Assembly: GCF_902506295.1 (NCBI RefSeq)
Contig: NZ_LR733312.1
Location: 1,437,995-1,501,994 of the forward strand
DNA from: Luteimonas sp. 9C
GTDB taxonomy: Bacteria; Pseudomonadota; Gammaproteobacteria; Xanthomonadales; Xanthomonadaceae
DNA length: 64,000 bases
Reading direction: 5' to 3'
Of the stretch, positions 58,068 to 64,000 are shown piece after piece (position 1 is the stretch's first letter; every line of letters starts with the position of its first letter). The notes below the pieces were generated by a model. That model was not told the origin of the DNA. It was given only the letters and a program-made list of their open reading frames with translations, and made no database searches. The position numbers and the translations under genes were made by a program.

Positions 58068-58432
58068 GGCGACTTCTCCACGTCGGGCGCCGGCGCCAGT
58101 GGTGTCACCAGCTTCAGCCCGGCAACGCCGACGATCAGCACTGCGATCAACGCGATCTTCGCCGGCTGCACCGGCGCACCGAACCACACGGTCTCGGCGA
58201 CCACCGAGGCCGCCGCGCCCAGGCCGCAGAACACGGCATAGACCGAGCCGACCGGCAGGAAGCGGATCGCCCGCATCAGCAATGCGAAGTTCACCGCGAT
58301 CGCGCCGATGGTCAGCGCCCACCCGAGCGATGTCGTCGCGGCCTTGAGCCCGACCACCCAGACCGTCTCGATCAGGCCGCCCGCGAACACCAACGCCCAG
58401 TAGCGACCTGTACCGCGTCCCGCCGTCGCCAT
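58064..58432 (-). CDS. SMR family efflux protein, first of a pair
   Basis: 122 residues with four helices (about 10-28, 35-55, 62-82 and 88-106). The essential membrane glutamate is E22 in GGLIETVWVVGLKAA. A short polar tail ends the protein. Paired SMR proteins (EbrAB, YkkCD types) export cationic compounds or guanidinium as heterodimers; the partner gene next to it is frameshifted. The start overlaps the upstream NAD(P)-binding gene by one base. Confidence 0.9.
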   Translation of the reverse strand: MATAGRGTGRYWALVFAGGLIETVWVVGLKAATTSLGWALTIGAIAVNFALLMRAIRFLPVGSVYAVFCGLGAAASVVAETVWFGAPVQPAKIALIAVLIVGVAGLKLVTPLAPAPDVEKSP

Positions 58433-59049
58433 CAGTAGGCCACGCTGAAACGCGCGCGCACGTGGGCGGGATGTTCGATCTCGTCGGCGAAGGCGATCGC
58501 GTAATCCTCCATCGAGATCGCGCTGTGGCCGGCGGCGTCGACCAGCAAGGCGTCGCCGCCGGTGCGGAACACGCCGGTGCGCGTGCCGGGCTCGAACACC
58601 GCGCCGGGCGAGACGAAGGTCCAGTCGATGTCGCCGGCGCCGCACAGCGTGTCCAGGAACACGCGGCCCGCCCCGGCCTCGGCCTTGTAGATCTCCGGAA
58701 ATCCAGGCGTGTCGATCAGCGCCACACCCGGCGCGGCCTCCAGGCTGCCGGCGCCGCCGACGACCAGCAGGCGCCGCACGCCGGCCTGGCGCACGGCGTC
58801 GAGCAGCACGTCGGCGGTCGGGCCGCCATCGAAGCGCATCGCGCTGATCACCACGTCGTGGCCCTGCAGCATCGGCGCGATCGCGTCCGCGCGCGAGGCG
58901 TCGGCGGACTGCAGGGTCAGCCCGGCCTGCGCCGGGGTGTCGGCGGTATTGCGGGCGAGGCCGGTGACGCGGTGGCCGCGTGCCAGCAGCTCGCGGGCGA
59001 TACGCGAACCCGCGCGTCCGGTGATGCCGAGAAGGGCGATGCGCTGCAT
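58432..59049 (-). CDS. NAD(P)-binding Rossmann-fold protein (NmrA/YwnB-like)
   Basis: 205 residues from ATG 59049 (GTG 59061 is possible). The N-terminus ALLGITGRAGSRIARELLARGH is a glycine-rich nucleotide-binding loop, and LLVVGGAGSLEA near 96-107 and VFEPGTRTGVFRTGGD near 155-170 place it among atypical short-chain reductases. Often annotated as an NAD-dependent epimerase-like or NmrA-like protein. It heads the SMR operon; the function is unknown. Confidence 0.88.
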   Translation of the reverse strand: MQRIALLGITGRAGSRIARELLARGHRVTGLARNTADTPAQAGLTLQSADASRADAIAPMLQGHDVVISAMRFDGGPTADVLLDAVRQAGVRRLLVVGGAGSLEAAPGVALIDTPGFPEIYKAEAGAGRVFLDTLCGAGDIDWTFVSPGAVFEPGTRTGVFRTGGDALLVDAAGHSAISMEDYAIAFADEIEHPAHVRARFSVAY

Positions 59050-59182
59050 GGGGGACTGCACCTGCGGTGGGGGAGCGCCATGCTAGGCGCCTGCCGGCGC
59101 GGGCGGAGTGCCGGCATCGCAACCCACTGTTCCGGCAGACCGCCACGCCGGTTGCAGGCGCGTCTGCGCGTGGGCGCCCGCG

Positions 59183-59983
59183 TCAGCCGCGCCGCTGCGC
59201 CCAGGCCTGCACGATCCGCGCCATCGCGGTCACGCCGTCGGTCAATGCGGCCGGACCGGGCTGCAGGATCAACGGCGACTTGATCTCGTGCAGTTCGCCG
59301 TCGCGCACCGCCGGAATGGCGTCCCAGCCCGGCCGCGCGGCGACGCGCTCGGGGCGGAATTTCTTGCCGCACCAGGAGCCAAGAATGATGTCGGGCGCGC
59401 GCTCGATCACCGGATCGCCGTTGGCGAGAATCCGCGCCCTGGCCAGCGGCTCGATCGACAGCTCCGGGAACACATCGTCGCCACCGGCGATGCGGACCAG
59501 TTCGGCGACCCAGCGGATGCCGGTGATGATCGGCTCGTCCCATTCCTCGAAATACACGCGCGGGCGCTGCGGCAGGCGCGCGCTCTGCGCTTCGATCGCG
59601 TCCAGCCCGCGGCGCAATCCATCGGCACAGGCATCGGCACGCGCCGCGCAGCCGACCAGCGCGCCGAGCCGGCGCACGTAGTCGACGATGCCGTCGACGC
59701 TGCGGTGGTTGCTGATCCACACCTCGACCCCGCGCCGCACCAGCTCGGCGGCGATGTCGGCCTGGATGTCGGAGAAGCCGACGACGAAATCGGGGTCGAG
59801 CTTGAGGATCTCGTCGATCTTCGCGCTGGTGAATGCACTGACCTTCGGCTTCTCCTTGCGCGCCTGAGGGGGCCGCACCGTGAAGCCGCTGATACCGACG
59901 ATGCGGGCCTGCTCGCCGAGCGCGTAGAGGACTTCGGTGGGTTCTTCGGTCAGGCAGACGATGCGGCGCGGGCCGCTCGTCAC
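59183..59983 (-). CDS. BtuF-like substrate-binding-fold protein without signal peptide
   Basis: 266 residues from GTG 59983, overlapping the pdxH stop (GTGA). The fold of cobalamin or iron-chelate binding proteins is evident: [18 protein letters not shown] near 6-23, [18 protein letters not shown] near 54-71 and [14 protein letters not shown] near 207-220. No signal peptide is present, so it should stay in the cytoplasm. No permease or ATPase gene is adjacent. Co-transcription with pdxH suggests a cofactor-related role, but this is inference. Confidence 0.85.
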   Translation of the reverse strand: MTSGPRRIVCLTEEPTEVLYALGEQARIVGISGFTVRPPQARKEKPKVSAFTSAKIDEILKLDPDFVVGFSDIQADIAAELVRRGVEVWISNHRSVDGIVDYVRRLGALVGCAARADACADGLRRGLDAIEAQSARLPQRPRVYFEEWDEPIITGIRWVAELVRIAGGDDVFPELSIEPLARARILANGDPVIERAPDIILGSWCGKKFRPERVAARPGWDAIPAVRDGELHEIKSPLILQPGPAALTDGVTAMARIVQAWAQRRG

Positions 59984-60588
59984 GGGTACAGCATCCGCTT
60001 GCGGCAGTCGCCGGCGCAGTCGCATTCGTAGAGCCAGCGCTCGTGCAACCGGTACTCCGCGCCGTACCAGAACTCGACGCGGTCGGGCCGGACGCGCAGG
60101 CCCGACCAGCGCTGCGGACGCGGCACGTCGCGGCCTTCGAACTCGCGTTCGAGATCGGCCAGCCGCTGCTCGAAGGTCTCGCGGGTGTCGAGCACTTCGG
60201 ACTGCTTCGACGCCCATGCGCCCAGCTGGCTGCCGCGCGGGCGCGACGCGAAATACGCATCGGCCTCGTCGTCGGCGACGATCACCACCGGCCCCTCGAT
60301 CCGCACCTGCACGCCCTTGCGCACGCGCGGCCAATGGAACAGCAGCGCTGCGTGCGGATTCTCCTGCAGCTCGCGCCCCTTGCGGCCATCGAGATGCGTG
60401 TAGAACACGAAACCGCGGTCGTCCCAGGCCTTCAGCAGCACCGTGCGCGCCGACGGCCGGCCGTCGAGCGCGGCGGTGGCCACGGTCATCGCGGTGCGAT
60501 CGGGCTCGCCGGCGGCCTGCGCCTCGTCGAACAGCGTGGCGAAGGTGTCGAGGGCTTCGGACAGCAGGGTGGTGGTCGCGGTGCTCAT
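59980..60588 (-). CDS. pdxH: Pyridoxine/pyridoxamine 5'-phosphate oxidase with C-terminal Cys cluster
   Basis: FMN enzyme making PLP. 202 residues from ATG 60588. The family blocks are [20 protein letters not shown] near 34-53, [20 protein letters not shown] near 59-78, [12 protein letters not shown] near 118-129 and [24 protein letters not shown] (in two parts) near 160-184. The end reads YECDCAGDC and then RKRMLYP, with Cys189, Cys191 and Cys195, where other PdxH proteins have a hydrophilic loop. The start is divergent from the kinase gene. Confidence 0.94.
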   Translation of the reverse strand: MSTATTTLLSEALDTFATLFDEAQAAGEPDRTAMTVATAALDGRPSARTVLLKAWDDRGFVFYTHLDGRKGRELQENPHAALLFHWPRVRKGVQVRIEGPVVIVADDEADAYFASRPRGSQLGAWASKQSEVLDTRETFEQRLADLEREFEGRDVPRPQRWSGLRVRPDRVEFWYGAEYRLHERWLYECDCAGDCRKRMLYP

Positions 60589-60664
60589 GTGCCGATGATC
60601 GCCGCAGCCCGCCGCGATGTCGAACCGCGACGCAGCACGCGTCGCCCGCGCTATCGTGTTCCCG

Positions 60665-61474
60665 ATGCACGCCGCAGCGCCCTCGCCTTGGCCCGACACC
60701 CTCGTCGACACCCTGCTCGCCGAGCTGGTGCGCGGCGCTGCGCCGCAGGTGTTCGGCATCAGCGGGCTGCAGGGCACCGGCAAATCCACGCTCGCTGCGC
60801 AGGTGGTCCGGGCCGCCGAAGCCCGCGGTCTGCGTGCCGCCGTGTTGTCGCTCGACGATCTCTATCTGGACCGCGACGCCCGCCAGACGCTCGCGCGCGG
60901 CGTGCATCCGCTGCTGGCCACCCGCGGCCCGCCCGGCACCCACGAAGTCGCACTGGGCCTGGCCGCGTTCGACGCCGTGCGCGCTGGCGCGCCGACCCGC
61001 CTGCCGCGCTTCGACAAACTCGGCGACCGCCGCGTGCCCGAATCGGCCTGGCCAAACGTCCATGGCCTCGACCTGCTGCTGTTCGAAGGCTGGTGCGTCG
61101 GCACACCCGCCGAACCCGCGACCGCACTCGTGGAGCCGGTCAACGCCCTGGAACGCGACGAAGATGCCGCCGGCACCTGGCGCCGCTGGTGCAACGCCGC
61201 CCTCGCCCGCGACTACCCCGCGCTCTGGGCCGGCCTCGACCGCCTGCTGTTCCTGCAACCGCCCGGTTTCGAGGTGGTCTTCGACTGGCGCCTGCAGCAG
61301 GAACACACGCTGCAGGCCGCCGAGCCCGAGCGCGGTGGCATGGATGCGGCTGGGATTGCGCGGTTCGTGCAGCACTTCGAGCGGGTGAGCCGGCAGGCGT
61401 TGCGGACATTGCCGGGTCTGGCGGATGCGGTGGTGACGCTCGATGCCGAGCGGGAAATTGTTTCGGCGGGGTGA
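60665..61474 (+). CDS. P-loop kinase resembling D-glycerate 3-kinase
   Basis: 269 residues from ATG 60665 (ATG 60617 is possible). Walker [17 protein letters not shown] near 31-46, [19 protein letters not shown] near 68-86, and [11 protein letters not shown] near 142-152. This arrangement matches the family of plant and cyanobacterial D-glycerate 3-kinases and yeast Tda10. The physiological substrate here is not proven. It is divergent from pdxH by 76 bp, and a repeat region follows. Confidence 0.82.
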   Translation: MHAAAPSPWPDTLVDTLLAELVRGAAPQVFGISGLQGTGKSTLAAQVVRAAEARGLRAAVLSLDDLYLDRDARQTLARGVHPLLATRGPPGTHEVALGLAAFDAVRAGAPTRLPRFDKLGDRRVPESAWPNVHGLDLLLFEGWCVGTPAEPATALVEPVNALERDEDAAGTWRRWCNAALARDYPALWAGLDRLLFLQPPGFEVVFDWRLQQEHTLQAAEPERGGMDAAGIARFVQHFERVSRQALRTLPGLADAVVTLDAEREIVSAG

Positions 61475-61535
61475 GCTTGCGGCTGGCTCCCGTTCTTCCA
61501 CCGACACAGTCTCCGATTGGGCGGATTTGACCCGC

Positions 61536-61580
61536 GGCTGTAGCTTTTGTGCCTGTGGCTGTGGCCGTAGTTGCTGCTGC
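61536..61580 (+). repeat. Degenerate GTGGCT/GTAGCT-like hexamer run
   Basis: A short run of imperfect six-base units related to GTGGCT (GGCTGTAGC, CCTGTGGCTGTGGC, CGTAGTTGCTGCTG) lies just before the first copy of the inverted repeat pair. It is non-coding on any credible reading. Confidence 0.4.
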
Positions 61581-61609
61581 CAGGTCTCAACGTCGTCGCG
61601 GTCTTGCAA

Positions 61610-61830
61610 ACCCAGAGGGCGCCGCCCATGGATGGGCGGCGTTTTCCGACCGAGGCAGGATGCCGAGTCGGAAAATCCCGGTGCGCTAAGAGCCGCGGGC
61701 TTCGGACGTGTCGGGGAGACGTTTTTCTTTGGTTCCGTTTCTTTAACTCGCGTCTTCGACGCTCGCCCCTTCGGGCCGGCTGCGCCGTTCGCGCTGCGCG
61801 CGTAGGCGTCAACCAAAAGAAATGAACTCG
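61610..61830 (+). repeat. Structured intergenic repeat, copy 1 (interrupted)
   Basis: Starts CCCAGAGGGCGCCGCC and contains the perfect hairpin GCCGCCCAT/ATGGGCGGC at 61621-61640, a second stem-forming block GTTTTCCGACCGAGGCAGGATG to 61680, and the marker TTTCTTTGGTTCCGTTTCTTT (two parts) at 61725-61744. The tail CCAAAAGAAATGAAC lies at 61813-61827, separated by about 65 G/C-rich bases absent from copy 2. An open frame through it encodes FLWFRFF. Confidence 0.75.
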
Positions 61831-61910
61831 GCCGCGTCAGCGGACGAAAGCGTGTGATCTTGGTCTTACGCCTGCGGCGAGAAGCAACGTCAAATGCTTC
61901 CACTCGCCTC

Positions 61911-62085
61911 GCGGCGAGCGGGTTCATTTCTTTTGCTGGCCCAAAAGAAACGGAACCAAAGAAAAGGGCCAGCCCCGATCAAAGCGTCATGGCGCGTTGT
62001 TCGTTCCGGGATTTTTCGACTCGCCATCCTGGCTCGGTCGAAAAACGCCGCACATCCATGTGCGGCGCCCTCCGGGTCTGGGCAC
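61911..62085 (-). repeat. Structured intergenic repeat, copy 2 (inverted)
   Basis: The reverse complement of copy 1: it holds GTTCATTTCTTTTGCTGGCC at 61922-61941, AAAGAAACGGAACCAAAGAAA (two parts) near 61944-61964, and the hairpin GCCGCACAT/ATGTGCGGC (on the minus strand) at 62047-62066, ending GCGCCCTCCGGGT. Between 61475 and 62191 no gene is credible; the region is made of these two copies, the hexamer run and unassigned flanks. Frames through copy 2 also encode FLWFRFF. Confidence 0.75.
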
Positions 62086-62191
62086 AGCCGGAAGGCATCC
62101 GGCTTCAAGAACGCCAGAGCAAACTCGATGCGCGCCAAAACTTGCGCCTGCAACGTTCGGCGCCTCCCGCCCCCACTGCTAGCATGCAGCC

Positions 62192-62785
62192 ATGCACCCC
62201 GCCCCCAACCTCGTGCTCGTCGGTCCGATGGGCGCCGGCAAGTCCTCGATCGGCCGTCGCCTCGCGGCGCGGTTCGGTGTGGTCTTCGTCGATGTCGACC
62301 ACGAGATCGAGGTGCGCACGGGCGCGCGGATCGCGACGATTTTCGAATGCGAGGGCGAGGCTGGATTCCGGGCGCGCGAGCGGGCGACGCTGGTCGAGAT
62401 CCTCGCCGGCAGTGGCCAGGTGATCGCGACCGGCGGCGGCGCGGTGCTCGATCCTGTCAACCGCGCCCTGCTGCGGTCGCGCGGTTTCGTCGTGCACATG
62501 CATGCCGATGTCGACGCGCAGCTCGCGCGGCTGGCGCGCGACCGCACACGACCGCTGCTCGCCGGCGACGATCGCACGGAGGTCCTGCAGCGTCTCGCCG
62601 TCGAACGCGCGCCGCTGTACGCCGACGCCGCGCATCTGCGGTTCGACACCGGACCGCATGCCTGCAACGAGGCCGCTGCCCGGCTCGGCCATCTGGTCGA
62701 GGTGCACTGGCAGCCGCCGGCCGGCAGTGTCGAGACGTCCATTTCCGACGCGGCGGCAGATGTCGCATCGACGCACGCTTCATGA
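62192..62785 (+). CDS. aroK: Shikimate kinase
   Basis: Phosphorylates shikimate. 197 residues; P-loop [18 protein letters not shown] near 8-25, shikimate contacts FVDVDHEIE near 32-40 and GEAGFRARE near 58-66, then [12 protein letters not shown] near 76-87. The C-terminal tail after residue 175 is extra relative to E. coli AroK. aroB follows by 52 bp, the usual pair. The pil genes often found before aroK in other gammaproteobacteria are absent; repeats take that place. Confidence 0.95.
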   Translation: MHPAPNLVLVGPMGAGKSSIGRRLAARFGVVFVDVDHEIEVRTGARIATIFECEGEAGFRARERATLVEILAGSGQVIATGGGAVLDPVNRALLRSRGFVVHMHADVDAQLARLARDRTRPLLAGDDRTEVLQRLAVERAPLYADAAHLRFDTGPHACNEAAARLGHLVEVHWQPPAGSVETSISDAAADVASTHAS

Positions 62786-62837
62786 GCCGCGCCGCAGATC
62801 GCGCGCCGGCCGACTTCCCCACCTGTATCCGGATCGC

Positions 62838-63929
62838 ATGACCACCAGTGCCCGAGAGGTCGCCGTCGCCGGCGATACGCCCTACACCATCCACATCGGC
62901 CCCGGCCTGCTCGACGACGGCGCGCTGCTGGCGCGCAGCGTGCGCGGACGCGATGCGATGCTGGTCAGCGATGCGCACGTGGCGCCGCTGTATGCCGACC
63001 GCGTCGCCGCCGCGCTGCAGGCCGCGCGCCCGGATCTGCGCATCCACCGGCACGTGCTGCCGCCGGGTGAAGCGGCGAAGACGCTCGCGCATTTCGCCGA
63101 GGTCACGACCGCACTCGCCGATGCGCGGATCCGCCGCGACGCCACGCTGTTCGCACTCGGCGGTGGCGTGATCGGCGATCTCGCAGGCTTCGCCGCGGCC
63201 TGCTGGATGCGCGGCATCGACTGCGTGCAACTGCCGACCACGCTGCTGGCGATGGTGGACTCGTCGGTCGGCGGCAAGACCGCGGTGGACCTGCCGCAGG
63301 GCAAGAATCTCGTCGGCGCGTTCCATCCGCCGCGCGCGGTGATCGCCGACACCGCCGTGCTGCGCACGCTGCCCGCACGCGAACTGCGTGCCGGCCTGGC
63401 CGAAGTGGTGAAGTACGGCGCGCTCGGCGATGCGGACTTCCTCGACTGGCTCGACGGCCACGCCGACGCGTTGCTGGGGATGGACGACGCGGCCCTGGCC
63501 GAGGCGATCGCGCGCAGCTGCGCGCACAAGGCGGCAATCGTCGCGCGCGACCCCTTCGAACACGGCGAACGCGCCCTGCTCAATCTGGGCCATACCTTCG
63601 GCCATGCGATCGAAACCGAACAGGGCTACGACGGCCTGAACCACGGCGAGGCGGTCGCGGTGGGCATGGTGCTGGCGGCGCAGTTGTCGGACGTGCTCGG
63701 ACTCGCACCCGCGAGCGACACCCTGCGTCTGCGCACCCTGCTGCAGCGCCTCGGCCTGCCGGTCGATCTGCCGGGCGGACTCGACCCCGACCGCCTGCTG
63801 GCGCACATGCACCTGGACAAGAAGGCACAGGCCGACGGTCTGCGTTTCATCGTCTGGGACGGCATCGGCCGCGCCCGGGTCCTGGCGGGCGTGCCGGAGG
63901 CCGCCGTACTGGACGCGCTGCGCCGCTGA
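62838..63929 (+). CDS. aroB: 3-dehydroquinate synthase
   Basis: Second step of the shikimate pathway, NAD- and metal-dependent. 363 residues from ATG 62838. Blocks are [21 protein letters not shown] near 107-127 (split), [19 protein letters not shown] near 134-152, LVGAFHPP near 157, AEVVKYG near 189, and [13 protein letters not shown] near 248-260 with metal ligands. It is intact. Confidence 0.97.
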   Translation: MTTSAREVAVAGDTPYTIHIGPGLLDDGALLARSVRGRDAMLVSDAHVAPLYADRVAAALQAARPDLRIHRHVLPPGEAAKTLAHFAEVTTALADARIRRDATLFALGGGVIGDLAGFAAACWMRGIDCVQLPTTLLAMVDSSVGGKTAVDLPQGKNLVGAFHPPRAVIADTAVLRTLPARELRAGLAEVVKYGALGDADFLDWLDGHADALLGMDDAALAEAIARSCAHKAAIVARDPFEHGERALLNLGHTFGHAIETEQGYDGLNHGEAVAVGMVLAAQLSDVLGLAPASDTLRLRTLLQRLGLPVDLPGGLDPDRLLAHMHLDKKAQADGLRFIVWDGIGRARVLAGVPEAAVLDALRR

Positions 63930-63932
63930 CGC

Positions 63933-64000
63933 TCAGGGCGTCTCACCGGTATCGCGGCGCCCCGGCCCGATGCCGGCCCCGCCGCCGCCCATGCCACCCC
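63933..64000 (-). CDS. Possible 3' end of a Gly-rich protein gene, cut by the window edge
   Basis: The last 68 bases on the minus strand read as GGMGGGGAGIGPGRRDTGETP and then TGA, convergent with aroB. The Gly-rich tail and the lack of any stop in this frame are consistent with the end of a coding sequence, but the visible part is too short to identify. Confidence 0.35.
   Translation of the reverse strand, partial: GGMGGGGAGIGPGRRDTGETP

Noticed and set aside
59984..60100. A cobalamin riboswitch for the BtuF-like gene
   Set aside because: The gene starts inside pdxH, and no B12-box sequence is visible upstream of pdxH.
61571..61825. An 84-codon frame in repeat copy 1 and an 87-codon frame in copy 2 (61890-62153) as genes
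   Set aside because: They lie inside structured inverted repeats, lack ribosome binding sites and share only FLWFRFF. They are recorded as repeats with the coding option left as a finding.
59183..61927. A 914-codon minus-strand frame that includes the BtuF-like protein
   Set aside because: Only the last 266 codons are real. The upstream part crosses pdxH and the kinase gene in wrong frames; the GTG at 59983 overlaps the pdxH stop.
61475..62191. A CRISPR array or phage remnant in the long non-coding stretch
   Set aside because: There are two inverted copies, not regularly spaced direct repeats, and no phage or cas genes.

Overview
The window is GC-rich chromosomal DNA of a gammaproteobacterium, most likely a member of the Xanthomonadaceae/Lysobacteraceae (Lysobacter, Luteimonas or a close relative). 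This rests on gene order and protein families: secF-secD-yajC-tgt-queA; rpoN-hpf-ptsN-hprK-rapZ-EIIA(Man)-ptsH-ptsI-mgtE; kdsD-kdsC-lptC-lptA-lptB; pilT-pilU beside yggS-proC; and a large TonB-dependent receptor of the Xanthomonas/Caulobacter type. No rRNA, tRNA, CRISPR array, prophage or intact insertion sequence was recognised. Nearly all of the window is coding, with many 1-8 bp overlaps and frequent GTG or TTG starts inside GTGA/TTGA junctions.

Layout. 1-5172 (minus): protein export (secF cut by the edge, secD, yajC) and queuosine tRNA modification (tgt, queA). 5173-7543: a cluster of stem-loop repeats, an Lrp/AsnC regulator and a divergent class III aminotransferase with an operator-like palindrome between them. 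7566-13339 (minus): a four-gene phosphorus-acquisition locus (TonB-dependent receptor, phytase-like propeller lipoprotein, exported metallophosphoesterase, exported pyrophosphatase). 13503-19624: upp, a MAPEG/lactonase-like pair, ggt-ferredoxin, a lipoprotein, coaD and rsmD. 19706-25796: ftsY-AsmA-like-mutY-yggX, murU and hda. 25804-31935: perM, a DUF2066 protein, purM, a small membrane protein, purN and tandem DUF3108 proteins.

31956-37316: cell-envelope genes (EF-hand membrane protein, murA, ibaG, KDO synthesis kdsD/kdsC, LPS transport lptC/A/B). 37353-45677: sigma-54, hibernation factor, and a regulatory phosphotransferase system with HPr kinase, HPr, EI and two EIIA proteins but no sugar permease, ending with mgtE. 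45678-45901: a MITE-like hairpin element. 45915-53096: a cold-shock/DUF1294 fusion, a hydrolase, an amino-acid permease, pyrB-ruvX-algH, an FKBP, a DNA glycosylase and Mn superoxide dismutase. 53286-57721: twitching-motility ATPases, then yggS-proC-DUF4426. 57746-61474: a paired SMR exporter operon with one frameshifted member, an NAD(P)-binding protein, a BtuF-like protein, pdxH and a P-loop kinase. 61475-62191: the only long non-coding stretch, holding two inverted copies of a structured repeat. 62192-63929: aroK-aroB.

Most genes are housekeeping. The parts that deserve a second look are the phosphorus locus, the families of structured intergenic repeats (three hairpins with a constant loop and differing but fully paired stems), the regulatory PTS, the frameshifted SMR gene and an unusual cysteine cluster in PdxH.
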